This document shows, in pieces, positions 27,101 to 39,268 of a DNA stretch of 60,000 nucleotides. Source of the DNA: Takakia lepidozioides (Eukaryota; Streptophyta; Takakiopsida; Takakiales; Takakiaceae). The notes beneath the pieces are model-generated. The model made no database searches. It saw only the letters and a program-made list of their open reading frames with translations, and was not told where the DNA came from. The DNA is taken from the NCBI GenBank assembly GCA_030704615.1, contig CM060732.1, positions 37,617,053-37,677,052 of the forward strand, read 5' to 3'. How positions within the stretch are numbered: the stretch's first letter is position 1; every line of letters begins with the position of its first letter. The translations under genes and the position numbers were made by a program.

Positions 27101-27981
27101 TTTAGTGGGGAGAATGCCTGTGTGTGACCAAAGTTGATTTTTACTTGCTGCCCACATGTCATACCATGCCATACTTTGTTAATTCAGTTTTTTCTAGCCA
27201 CAGGTGGAAATAAATGGACTATGGGGCAGCCTCCAGTAGGACAAACCCCACCCCACCCAAACCCCTACCCCTGTCCTGTACATGCCAATCTATCGGGGTT
27301 CAACCTATAAGGGCATGATAGTACTATCACATTCACAATGGACTTAATTTTGAACAAATCTTGGGAAGATTAAAAGAGCTAGACACACAAAAGAAGTGGA
27401 TTATAAGGGTTTGACTGGAGCCTGTTATATGTTTTATAATTGAAGTTTGTCAGTAACTAACTCCGTGTGGTTGGCCAGGGCTACATCGTTGAAGAAGCAA
27501 CTGGGGTGTTAATAGCAGGGGATCTTGAACTGCATTCAGTGGTGGCCACTGCACTCCCGTCAATCCACCCAAGCTTCTCGTCAGAGCTGGTCCTGGAGAT
27601 GTCTGACAATTGGAAGGCACCTCCGGTACCTTCAAGCTCAATTGATTTGTTTATTGGAATATTGTCAACAAGTAACCATTTTGCTGAGCGCATGGCCGTC
27701 AGGAAAACCTGGTTGCAGTCTCAGTCCATTCGAGCATCGAACGTTGTGGCTCGGTTCTTTGTTGCTCTGGTATTTCTTCACTCACAACTTCCATAGGTTC
27801 TTCCTCCACAGCCTTCCTTCTCCTACGCAACATCATATCCATTCATATTTGGACAGATGTAGTCAACCTTGATTATTTGCATTCAGAGAGAAGTCCGAAC
27901 ACCCATCTTACAAGTACACACAGCCTATGCAAACTTGGGTTTCTCAGTACCTTTTTCATTTCATTTCAGTAACATGAATGT

Positions 27982-28023
<42 letters not shown>

Positions 28024-31000
28024 GCTTCACTTCTCTCAAAGCCTTCGAAGATGTAAAGCTGGACTGTGCTTCGTTCCTTGCCAAAGGTCAGGTAGTGCTA
28101 TTGGGTGACTTCAATGCCCGGGTGGGCAAAGGGCTCCATCAGGACGATATCACTGGGCCTTTTGGTGAGGACGAGCTGAATTCTAATGGCAGACGGTTAA
28201 TTGACTGTCTGGAAGAGCTTCAGCTTTTGACCTTGAATAACAGGACAAGAGGTGACCAAGTGCAGTGGACTCGTGAGAAATCCCAAACTGGGGAACGTTC
28301 CATTGTGGACTATATCATAATGGACAAAAATTTGTTTCCCCAGTGTGCCAATGTGTTGATCGACAGAACTGATATTGGTACCTCTGACCACTTCCTGGTT
28401 TGGACTGAGATCAAAAGGTGTTTTCCCAACACCAAGAGATCTGTGAAACGTTCGATTCGGAAGTGGCGCATAGAAAAATTCCATAATGAGGAGGTCAAGG
28501 CTGAGTACGTCCAGGCCTTGCAAGAGGCTCTCCCTCATTTTGTCCAATTGCTCCAAGAACTTCAGTCTCGCTCTGACAACGCAAGAAATGAAGTCGAAAG
28601 AGCAGTGGACTCTTGGGAGAGTTTCGTCTCCTCCGTGGCTGACAAGATCATTGGGAGGAAACTAATCGTCTGCGGTAGAGCTGTTAATTGGTGGACCAAT
28701 GAGATCAAACTCAAGATAGCTGAGAGACGAACCCTCTATAAAGAGTGCTGCAATTTGAAAACCAACAGAGAATTGTGGGCGAGGTACTATCAGCTCTGGA
28801 AAGATATCAATCAGCTTGTTAGGTCTCAGAAGAAATTATACTGGGATAAGTTATACAGTGAAATAAACTCAAACCACCATGGTTGTAATGACAAGAAATT
28901 CTGGTTGGCCCTTCAACGTTTGTACAAGCCTAAAAACGGTCAGCAAGTACAAGCGCTGAAGACTACTAAAGGTGCAGTGGTGACTTCATCGGTTGACATT
29001 GTCAAAACCTTGAAAATCACTACAGTATCCTTGGCAGAACTTCTAGGTCTAACAGTGAGGGGTCTTCTGCTGAATGGAGGGACACAGTTGGAAAAACTGT
29101 TCCTATGATTCAAAACAGCCCTGATGAACTGAAGTATATTTCAATGGCTTATGACGCTCCCATTAGTTCTTCTGAGATTGTGGAAGCAATTGAACATTTA
29201 AATGGATATAAAGCTGGTGGACCTGATGGTATTGTCAACAAGCTTATCAAGCACGGTGGCGATCCCATGATAGAGGCCCTAGTTCTCCTCTTTAACCTTA
29301 TCTGGAAGACTGAAATGATCCCCTTTCGCTGGCGACAGGGGGTCATTGTCAATCTATACAAGAAGGGTGACAGAAGAACCGGGGAACTACCGTGGCATCA
29401 CGCTCCTCAATGCTGTTGGCAAGACATTCTGCAGAGTTATAAGTACTCGTCTTGAGGTTGATCTGGAGTCTAGAGGTTGTTTCCATGAAGGCCAAGCTGG
29501 CTTTCGGTGAAACAGGGGCTGTGTGGATCATATCTTCACTCTAAGCCAGATCAGGGAAGGAAAAAAGAAGGGAAACCCACTTATGTTTTTTTCCTGGATG
29601 TCAAAAAGGCTTATGACACAGTGTGGAGAGTTGGCCTATGGTTCCGCCTCTGGTCTTGTGGGATCAAGGGAAAGATGTGGAGAGTTGTCCACAACTTGTA
29701 TGCTCACACCAAAAGCTGTGTCACTGTTAACGGACAGAAGTCCAACTTCTTTGACATAGACCAAGGTGTAGCTCAAGGATGTACTCTCTCCCCTCTGCTC
29801 TTCAATGTTTTCATCAATCAACTCCTCGAGGATGTGGAAAGTGAAGGATTTGGGTTAAGGGTGGGTGATACCGCCATACCAGCCCTTATGTTTACGGATG
29901 ACTTCGCAGGCATAGGGGAGACTCCAACCAATCTCCAGGAGTTGATTGATTGCGCGAAGAGATACTTTGATCTTTGGGGCTAGAGGCTAATGTCAGCAAA
30001 TGTGCAGTGGTAGCATTCAACGACAGAGGAGAGGGAGGAAGTGATCTTAAGTGGCAGTGGGGTAGCCAAGAGATCCCGGTCCTCCCTTCCTACACTTACC
30101 TGGGCGTTGAGTTTTCCTCCAATTGTAATTGGGATGCACATATCCGGAAAGTTGTTCAAACTGGCAAGGGCAAAGCTCTGGGGCTCACTAAATTTTTCCA
30201 CTGCAGCGGGGTCAACTCTAAGGTTAAGAAAACCATGCTTTGTCGTGTTATTAGACCTGCCTTGGAGTACGGATCTGCTATATGGGTTGATAACTCCAAC
30301 CGGGCTAAGTCTCTAGAATCCATTCAAGTGGGGGTGCTTAAGGAGTGTATGTCAGCATGCTCCAAGACAGCCAATGTGGCTGTTCGGGGTGAGTTTGGCA
30401 TTCCATCCTTAAGCTCCCGACGAGATGAATTCAAGGTCAGATGGTGGGGTCAGCTGCAACATATGCCCAACACCAGATATCCTAAGTTAATCGACTCTAT
30501 ATCTTGGAAACAGGACCGCCCTGTCAAACAGGCTAAGTCCTGGCAGAAGAGAGTAGAAAAGATTCTCAAGGACCTGGACCTGGATCCGCAAGTCTTGACC
30601 CTGCTGGATAAATCTGACTTAGAGGCTGTAGTGTCCGAAGCCATGTCTGTTGCCATGAGATTGTCTGATGAAAATGAAGTTAGGCAGAGAACTTCCCTGA
30701 ACTTGTTTCCAGTCAGTGACATGGGGGTGGACATCTTGGATGACCTCAAGGGTCTACCCACTCTCGGCACTAGACTGAAATTTAAACTCAGGGCAGGAAG
30801 CCTACCTTTGAACAGCAAACAGAAGCAGAGAGGAAAGGGAGAGTGCAATTGTCCGTTGTGTGGGCAATCTGAAGACAGTATTCATTTTCTGATACACTGT
30901 CCCGGGTTCTCTCACCAAAGAGACGCTCTCTTCAATTCTATCAAGGGAATTGTGCCTGTACCCCTGTTTACCAACTTTGAAAGTCTCGAGGCTGAGCCAA

Positions 31001-34000
31001 AAGCCCAGGGCCTCCTGAGGCCTAGTTTTTGGGCAAATCACACACAGCAGATTGATGCTTGTGTGAAGGGATTTCTAGAGGATATCTGGAAAACCCGGAT
31101 TAATTCTTTATATGAAGGTAAGTCTTACTACCAACGTCAGCCCCCGACAGAGGTAGGTTCTGTTCCTTTTATTCCTTCTCAAACTGGGCACGGGGTCAAT
31201 GGCCACAAGGCTACGGCAAACAACGTCTTATGAGTACAATCTCTAGCTTCACTTTTGCCAATGAACCCAGAAGAGGTGGAAATCACATCCAGACATGACC
31301 GCAACCAACTCATTAGAAAGGAGCTCATGGAGTTACATGTCAGGAGAACTTGGAAGTTACCCAACCTCACAACAAAGCTCCATTTCTATCGAGAAACATT
31401 CTTGGTTCTCCGGGATGATAGAATCTTGCGGCCCAATTACCTTTCGGCCTCTTTATCTCCTTCTCTCCTGAGGGCTTTGGGGCGGTTCAGGGTGGGCTCC
31501 CACAACCTACAGATAGAGGCTGGCAGATGGGAAAACCTGCAGCGGGAGGACTGCCTATGTCCTGCTTGCACAGGGCGCAACCAGGAAATTGAAACTGAAG
31601 AACACTTCTTCTTCTATTGCCCCCTATACTATGAGATCCGTGGAGATTCCATTGTCTATTCCGTGGAACTCAATCTCTCACTGAAGTCATCCACTATGAG
31701 GATCAGAAATGTTTGGCAGCCTACCTGCACGAGGCATTCACCCTTAGACAATCACTCAAATAGTTCTTTTCTGACTACGGTTTTCCTATTTTCTCTCATG
31801 TTCTTCCTTCCATTTTGTCCCATAAGCTCTATGAGCTTTCCGCGGACGTTATAAAGCACCATTTCATTTCATTTCATTTCTCTCCCTCCCTCCCTCTTCA
31901 AATCCATCAAGGGAATTGTGCCTGGACCTCTGTTTACCAACTTTGCAAATCTTGAGGCTGAGCCAAAAGCCCAGGCCCTTTTGGGGCCTAGTTATTGGGC
32001 AAACCACACACAGCAGATTGATGCTTGTGTGAGGGATTTCTAGAGGATTTCTGGAAAACTCGGATCGATTGTTGTTCCAAGGTAAGTCATACTACGGCGT
32101 CAGCGCCTGGCAAAGGTAGTTTCTGTCCCTTTGTGTTCCGCTCAAACTGGGCGCGGGGTCAGCCACAAGGCTATGGCAAACGTCTTATGAGTACATTCTC
32201 TCAGCCCTGCACACAATCCAGAGTGACAGGCATGTCATTTCTGTGGTACGTGCAGGGCTATGAAAATAAAATCAATAACCTTGCAACCAGGCTGTTGAGT
32301 TTGCATGTGGACAAGTGCCTCTACGAGTGCCTTATTGGCAGTTGCTTGAAAATAGCTTTATACCTTCAGGCTGTAAGGCTATCGTAAGCCAACACTTGCA
32401 GTTAGTACTTTCTCTCTCTCTCCCCCACTTTCTGTCTCCTCTTGTTCTGCCTAAACTGGGGGCGGCGTTTATGGCCACAAGGCTATGGAAAACCACATCT
32501 TACGAGCACATTCTCCCTCTCTCCTCCTACCCGCACTAGACTGAAATTTTAACTGAGGGCAGGGGGTCTACCTGTGAACAATAGACACATGCAGAGAGGA
32601 AAGGGAGATTGTCAATGTCCGATGTTTGGGTGGCCTGAAGACTATATCCGGGGTATTCTCATCAGAGAGCGACCCACTTCAGGACCATGAGGAACATAGT
32701 CCCTGCACCTCTGTTCACCAACTTTCAAAATCTCGAGGCTGAGCCTAAAGCCCTGGCCGTGTTGGCGTCTATTTCTGGGCAGCTCACACACAGCAGATTG
32801 ATGGTTTTGTAAAGGGCTTTCTAGAGGAAATCTGGAAAACTCAAACTGATTGTCATATCAAGGTCCCATTACTAGAGTGAGCCCCTCACAAAGGTAGTGT
32901 CTGTTCCCTCACTGGGCGTGGGGTCTATGGCCACAAACAAGGCTACGGAAAACAATGTCTTATGAGTACATTCTCTCACTCTCCTGAGTTTGGACTGATT
33001 CAGTGACAGACTGTTCTGGTAAAATTTTGGAAGCCAGAATCAAATTCCATTGGAATTACTGGAGCAAGCCTTTTGGGATGGTGGTGGACCTCCTCTGATC
33101 TTCTACTTTCCCTCCTCTCTCAGAACTACGGCAGTAATGGCTGAGCTGTGTAGCCTGGTGGGATAAACGACCTACCATACCACAGCCTTGGGAGCAGTAG
33201 TACATCTGCAAGGACTATCCCATCAAGAGTACACCATACCCAATACTTCTCCCATAAAACTCTTGTAATCAATCCAATCCAGGGGGAGAGATTGTACTCA
33301 TAAGACGTTGTTTGCCGTAGCCTTGTGGCCATTGACCCCGCCCAGTTTGAGCGGAACACAAAGGGACAGAACCTACCTCTGTCAGGGGCTGACGTTGGTA
33401 GTAAGACTTACCTTGGTATAAAGCATTGATCCGGGTTTTCCAGATATCCTCTAGAAATCCCTTCACACAAGCATCAATCTGCTGTGTGTGATTTGCCCAA
33501 AAACTAGGCCTCAGGAGGGCCTGGGCTTTTGGCTCAGCCTCGAGACTTTCAAAGTTGGTAAACAGGGGTACAGGCACAATTCCCTTGATAGAATTGAAGA
33601 GAGCGTCTCTTTGGTGAGAGAACCCCGGACAGCGTATCAGAAAATGAATACTGTCTTCAGATTGCCCACACAACGGACAATTGCACTCTCCCTTTCCTCT
33701 CTGCTTCTGTTTGCTGTTCAAAGGTAGGCTTCCTGCCCTGAGTTTAAATTTCAGTCTGTGCCGAGAGTGGGTAGACCCTTGAGGTCATCCAAGATGTCCA
33801 CCCCCATGTCACTGACTGGAAACAAGTTCAGGGAAGTTCTCTGCCTAACTTCATTTTCATCAGACAATCTCATGGCAACAGACATGGCTTCGGACACTAC
33901 AGCCTCTAAGGCAGATTTATCCAGCAGGGTCAAGACTTGCGGATCCAGGTCCAGGTCCTTGAGGATCCAGGGGGAGAGAGAGCAACAGTGACTTCGATGA

Positions 34001-36063
34001 GAGTACATCAAATGTGTGATAAGCTTTGTGTGATACCAAATGTGCATGGCAGGCATTTACATCTGAGGCAGCCAGTAATTGAGATCCATGAAATTAGCAA
34101 GCCTTTATTTCTGACTCTGAAAGCTTTAAAACACCATGTGGTGTTGTGTTTGACTTCAGCATGCCAAGAAGGACATCAATGTACAGTTGAAAAGGGAAGC
34201 AGATTACTATGGGGATATAATACTTCTGCCCTTCATTGACCGTTATGATCTTGTGGTAATCAAGACAGTTGCGATCTGCGAGTTTGGGGTATGCCCCTTT
34301 CCTCCTTTTTACTTGCTGTGTGTTGACTACATAGTTCAAAGTGTATTTCTTTACATGCCTCTGTTTCTTCACTGGCAGTGTGCACCGAACCTTAACTTTT
34401 ATAGTGTGTGCGAGTGTCACTTTTGATTCAGCTGAGTGGTCATTATGTGGTTGTGGCTCTATTGGAGGTTCTTTCTCTAGTTGATCCTGACAAGTCAGTG
34501 TGCTTAAAATCAGTGGATTTAGTGGACGTATAAGGTCTTGTTACTCTGGGAACATCACTAGTGTTTAGTATGGAACTAGCAGGCAGGAAAACAGTGGTGC
34601 GAGAGGAGGTGGGTGGATCAAGGATTGTGTGACATTTAATGTACAGAACCATTGATGAGATAGACTTCAAAGGAAGGTTGGATTCATTGGGGATATGCAT
34701 CTGTACGAGTTATTTGATTATGACGAGATATCAAATGATCAATCTAATATACCATATTCCGCCATATTCCATTCTGTTTGTGGAGTCCCTTGTCTCCTGT
34801 TTTCACTGCTCTTGTGTCTGAGGCCTCGGTGGGTGGATTCTCTCACCCTTATCTGCAGGTTGCTAGCACAACTGAGACAAGCAACAGCATGCATGAGCTT
34901 ATTTTTAGTTGAACCTGGGATTTGGGAAGCTTTGTGGAACTCACCAGTATTGTATCACTGGCACCGCAGGTCCAGAATGTGACAGCAAAGTATATAATGA
35001 AATGTGACGATGACACATTTGTGAGAGTGGATAGTGTACTTAAGGAAGTGAAGGCCACCTCTGTGAGAAAAGGACTCTACATGGGCAACATGAATGAGTA
35101 CCACCAGCCCCTTCGCACTGGGAAGTGGGCTGTCACTTTTGAGGTTGTCTCTTTACCTGTGCATGTTTGACAAGCAAGTAGGATATCTTTGAAGCTCTTC
35201 TTTAATGAAAAGAAGACAACAAGGAAAAGTAGAGGAGGTATCCGATTCCCTTGAGATTGGTAGCACTGACGTACTTCTCTGATTGCTGTAATGGTTGATC
35301 TTTCCTGCCGCATGAAACTGCAGCATTAGCTGAAAGTGTTTGGACCATTTGCACCTGTGAACACAATCATTGACTAGGCATATCTTCTCCTTCCTTTTCC
35401 ACACCCCACATTCTATTCGACAGTGGTGACTGCCATGTCTGCTCGAGAACGCACTTTAAGCTATTTTTCGTCAATCATCGTTCTCATGATACTGGTTGGC
35501 TGTGTTAGGAATGGCCGGAGAGGATCTACCCAACTTATGCCAACGGCCCTGGCTACATTCTCTCAGAGGATATTGCACGTTTCATAGTGTCCTCTAACAT
35601 GAATAACTCTTTGCGGGTGTGTCCACATTCTCCAGACTATTGAATTCCTTTCTTTTTGTCAACATTGATCAATCCCCACATTGAACTTCCTATAGATATG
35701 TTGTAAAGTTCCACCTTGTGTGTGCGTCGATAATGACTGTCTCATAGAAGGTCACTATCACCTGGGGACAAGGCCAATTAGCTATCACCTACATTTGCTC
35801 GGGGCAATCGATGACTAAATATCAAAGGGGGTTGTTTGGATGGTGTTCAGTTGTTCAAGATGGAGGATGTGAGTGTGGGAATGTGGGTGGGCCAATTTGG
35901 TACTGCAAAACAAGTGCCCCTGCAGTATGAAAACAATCTGCGATTCTGCCAATTTGGCTGTGTAGATAACTACCTGACAGCCCACTACCAGTCACCTCGG
36001 CAGATGCTGTGCATGTGGGAAAAACTCTCTACCAGTGGAGAGGGCAAGTGCTGCGACGTTTGA
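24139..36063 (+). CDS. GALT: Hydroxyproline O-galactosyltransferase, GT31 with galectin domain (GALT2-6 type)
   Basis: A Golgi type II membrane enzyme that adds galactose to hydroxyproline of arabinogalactan proteins. Exons: 24139-24483, 24903-25647 (24840 is an alternative acceptor), 26661-26893, 27479-27769, 34160-34288, 34970-35143, 35509-35616, 35851-36063; all phases agree, about 745 residues. A membrane anchor ([16 protein letters not shown]) sits about 17 residues from the start. A galectin domain follows with [45 protein letters not shown] and CEGW, ending at FPYRTG. The catalytic domain has [31 protein letters not shown], the metal-binding [36 protein letters not shown] and [12 protein letters not shown]. 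The first in-frame ATG, just before the anchor, was chosen as start. The intron at 27770-34159 is full of LINEs, yet the exons are intact. Confidence 0.94.
27983..28022. repeat. (CT)20 microsatellite
   Basis: Twenty CT units immediately precede the LINE insertion site. The left target-site duplication begins inside the run. Confidence 0.95.
28033..31239 (+). mobile_element. LINE retrotransposon, 5'-truncated, with endonuclease and RT remains
   Basis: The copy is flanked by the 15-bp duplication TCTCTAGCTTCACTT at 28018-28032 and 31240-31254. It starts inside the apurinic-type endonuclease domain ([11 protein letters not shown], then DYIIMDKN and [12 protein letters not shown]), so 5' sequence is missing. 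Reverse transcriptase follows: [57 protein letters not shown] and the active-site motif MFTDDFAG. The C-terminal knuckle is CNCPLCGQ, then H and C in HFLIHC. The frame is interrupted near 29100, 29385 and 29510 (a stop after GFR) and near 29980, so the copy cannot encode an intact protein. It lies in GALT intron 4 in sense orientation. Confidence 0.92.
31255..31885 (+). mobile_element. 3' fragment of a second LINE family
   Basis: The open frame 31255-31854 ends with [15 protein letters not shown] then [19 protein letters not shown], a Cys-x2-Cys...His-x4-Cys knuckle like that of LINE ORF2 but in sequence unlike the adjacent LINE. The element ends in (ATTTC)n at 31862-31880, a typical LINE tail. 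Because the neighbouring LINE's target-site duplication abuts its 5' end, the first LINE seems to have inserted at or just upstream of this older fragment. Confidence 0.75.
31893..32202 (+). mobile_element. LINE family A 3'-end fragment
   Basis: It aligns with positions about 30930-31236 of the main LINE, from TCAAGGGAATTGTGCCTG to CTTATGAGTACA. The frame is broken (GTGAGGGATTTCTAG). Confidence 0.85.
32436..32985 (+). mobile_element. Two more LINE family A 3'-end fragments in tandem
   Basis: 32436-32520 holds only the last part (AAACTGGGGGCGG, GGCCACAAGGCTATGG, AGCACATTCTC). 32531-32985 restarts at the equivalent of about 30768 (CACTAGACTGAAATTT) and runs to CTTATGAGTACATTCTCTC. The second belongs to a subfamily with TATTCTCATCAGAGAGCGAC, shared with the copies at 37870 and 58524. 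Confidence 0.8.
33292..33964 (-). mobile_element. LINE family A, young 5'-truncated copy with 15-bp target-site duplication
   Basis: Flanked by ATCCAGGGGGAGAGA at 33277-33291 and 33965-33979. It corresponds to about 30565-31239 of the main copy in opposite orientation, and most of it differs at only scattered positions, for example HFLIRC against HFLIHC. The minus-strand frame 33269-33721 retains the CNCPLCGQ knuckle. Confidence 0.88.
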
Positions 36064-36824
36064 TGACAGCACATGGGATAGTTGAATTTGTGAACAACTT
36101 GGCAGAGAGACATGGAAGAGTTTCTGATTCTAGAAAAGGTCTGGGCAATCGTCACATCCATTGTGAGCTAGTCTAGCAGCTGCCTGGGGGGGGCAGACCC
36201 ACTAATCGTGGTTCTTTCACGGCATTCAACCCTCCTCTCCAAAGATTTTGATACTGAGAATAGAACATATAAAGGCAGAAGGACTTGAGTGCAGCTTCAT
36301 GATTTAGTCACCACTAAACTAGAGGCATCATATCTCTATACTTGGTAGGGCATACAACTTGAATAGATGAGTTTCCTACCCAGTTCAACAACAACTGCAC
36401 CTTGTATGATAAATACAGCAAAGTTGTAGGATAGATCCATGTTCAAGCTTTTCCTAGCTTTGGGATCAGAGAATATGAAATTTAAATACAAGTTACTGAA
36501 GTTCGGTTTCACAGCCTTTGTACAGATTGCTTACTTTTGGATTGGCAAACGCCAATGTGGTGTCATCATGTGGTTTTCCTTGGAGCTAGGGGTTTTCAAG
36601 GCTGGAGCACACACTTTTGTCATGAGGATATTTTTGACACTCCCACTATAATGGAGTGCGTTCCCTCTCTTCTGCTGATATTAGTCCTTCAATTGTTTTT
36701 TCTACAGTTTCAAAAGTTTGTAGCGTGGATCCATCTTCAGATTATTTAAGAACTATCACTGCAAACGGAACTTCTCTTCCTCATCACACAATGTGTACTT
36801 CGTCTTTTCTTCAACCTGATTCCC
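36064..36824. other. Convergent intergenic region, GALT and MORN2 3' ends
   Basis: GALT (+) and the MORN2-like gene (-) end towards each other 761 bp apart. I see no clear AATAAA on either strand and no other gene. Confidence 0.45.
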
Positions 36825-39268
36825 TCATTTTATCTCACAAATAAGGCCTGGCCCAGTGCCATTGAAGAATTGGCCAGCCCAGGCATTGCCCACCTTGTCT
36901 ATGTATGTTCCATCTCCATGCATCTTGTTATCCCTCCACCCTCCACTGTATGATGCCCCATTTGGCCACTTCACACCAATCGCATTCCCATGCAAGAGAT
37001 ATCATTTGACCATTTGAAGAATTTCCTTGATTTGAGCTCAATAGTCAAATGTATTCTGGATGGTTTTGTCAAGGAACTACTTTCATAGGCATAAGGAATT
37101 CCAACAAGTGACTGAATTGTGTGAGCGTACCTTGTACATACCAATTCCCATGTAGACGTCATTGTCCCACTGGCCCTCATATGACGCACCACTGGCATAC
37201 TTGAAACAGCCTACCAGCCCCCATGCCAACAGAGGCTCACCCTAAGTGTTCAACCACACAATCACAAATCTCTACTTTTCTCAAACTTACAATTAACACA
37301 GTGACAGATTTCCTTTTATAGTAGACACCTTCCAAAATGCCCAGGCAGGATCACCAGTTGGCTGCACAGTAAGACCCCTATCTACTGGTTTCTCTCCCCA
37401 TTCCATCCCACCCCGTAGGCTACCTTAAGAGCCATTTTTTCCACTAGAAGATTGTACTCAAATTGACCTCAGGCTTTCAATCAAAACTTAATCATTGGGA
37501 GATGGTTTCACTGGTGTAGCAATGTCAATTGAGTTTGAAAATCCATGGACAAGCTCTGAGGTTTCTCTCCCTCCCTTTATTTGTCTACAGTTACGAGGAC
37601 CTGAATTCGTTAGTAAACACAGCAAAAGACCTTTTGAAGCTGGAATTTCATAGACTTGAGAAAAAAGTTCCCTGGTGTCACATTAGAGATCTGACAGTTT
37701 TTTTGGGAGGTCGCACACTAAACCATTTGATGCTAAAATAGAAATGCATATGCGACCCCCGGGAGGGGTATGTGATGGTGCCATGGTGATCGTCTTCTAA
37801 TTTCTTTGTTCATGTATTTGAGATTATTGTCAGTTCAGTCAAGATGCTCACTCTCGAATTCTCTTGCTCTCTTTGTATTCTCATCAGAGAGCGACCCTCT
37901 TCAGAACCATCAAGAACATAGTCCCCGTCCCTGCACCTCTGATCACTGACTTTCAAAATCTTGAGACTGTGTCTAAAGCCCTTGATTGCTGGGCAGCTCA
38001 CACACATCAGATTGATGCTTGTGTGAATTGCTTTTATCTGGGAAGCCCAAAGCAATTCTTTATACCAAGTTACGTCCCACTGGAGTGAGCCCCTCATAAA
38101 GGTAGCTTTTTGTTCTGCCCAAACTGGGCAGAACAAACTGGTCACAAGGCTACAACAAACAAGAGTACATTTATCTCCACCTCATGCAATAAATTTATTC
38201 TTTATTCTTTCCCTTGATTTGTTGCATGAGTAGGACACAACAGAAGAGGAAGAGGTTGACACCATCATATCTTCCGCCGGCCAAATCTTAAAGACGAATG
38301 AAGTTGTGCTATCACCGACTGCTGTCTGGACAAAAATATAGAAGGCCACCACTTTGATTTTAAGGTAACTCTGGAATGAGTTTCCACAATTGTCATCCTC
38401 CTCTCTTCCCTTTTCTGCTGTCAAAACTGGACAGAGGATTTGCGGCCTCCAAGAAAAGTCTGAAAATACATCTCTTCATGTTGTGTACAGTAGGTTAGGT
38501 CCATACCCTGGCCATGCATCTTGTCATTTTGCCAATCCCCCTCGTAATGATAACCTCCATCCACATACAAACCCTTCCCATGTCGCTGTCGATTTGGTTT
38601 CGGCTTCTCTGCCATCCCCCTCCACATGCAGGGTTCATCAAACTACAACATCAACTCCAGTTCAATAATTTCCCAAGAAAAATAACTATCCCTATTCCTT
38701 ACCAGGATAGCTAAAGCAGGGAAGTGGGGCTCTAAACCTTCAGTGCTTGCCCAGTATCATTATCGTCAACCTCCTCCAAAATATGTGCATACTAGAGGCT
38801 TACCCTGATCTGCTACTGCCTGACAGATTTCAAGATTATGCAAAAAATAACCTAGACAACACACAGGCAAATTTATTGATTTTCTTGTCTCACTTGCTTT
38901 ACACATTTGATCTTGTACATAGCCATCACAAAGATGTTCACATGTGGGTGAGAAAGTGAGCACATCCAAAGCTGAGGGTACAAACAAATAGCATGTGAAA
39001 GAGGATACTGCTAACTTCATCCAGCCAAACATTTCTTTCCGAGAATGAAAAAACCACATACACATATCACACCTGGCGCTGCTTCTGGGGCTGCATTTTC
39101 CGGGTTTGCACCAGCACCAGCCGCCAGTTTGTCTGTGGAGGCTTTCTTTGCAGGCGTCTTCTCCTTTCCTGCTGGCAGAAGTGCAGCCGCAACTGCAGCA
39201 GGTTCCCCCAGAGCTGGAGGCTTTTCAGGCGCAATTATCCAGTCGCCCTCTGCAGCCACCATCAATTT
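36825..39268 (-). CDS. MORN2: MORN-repeat protein, MORN2-like (N-terminus uncertain)
   Basis: Minus-strand exons with matching phases: 39268-39073, 38608-38507, 37210-37131, 36968-36825 (TGA). The first is Ala/Lys/Pro-rich (MVAAEGDWIIAPEKPP). Then come MORN repeats: GKGLYVDGGYHYEGDW, GQGCFKYASGASYEGQW, GIGMYKWPNGASYSGGW and GDGTYIDKVGNAWAGQF, ending PGLICEIK. The last two repeats and the tail resemble animal MORN2, a small protein common in ciliated organisms. The role is unproved; MORN repeats usually serve membrane or scaffold binding. A possible first exon at 41083-41008 encodes MAPKKDAAKKPSIKAAEPAE, but its phase (1) does not fit the exon at 39268, so an unseen exon must lie between or this start is wrong. 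The 37211-38506 intron holds a LINE fragment. Confidence 0.8.
37870..38172 (+). mobile_element. LINE family A 3'-end fragment in a MORN2 intron
   Basis: Matches the subfamily at 32631-32985: TTCTCATCAGAGAGCGACC, then CAGATTGATGCTTGTGTGAA, then GGTCACAAGGCTAC and GAGTACATT. It is antisense to the MORN2-like gene. Confidence 0.8.
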
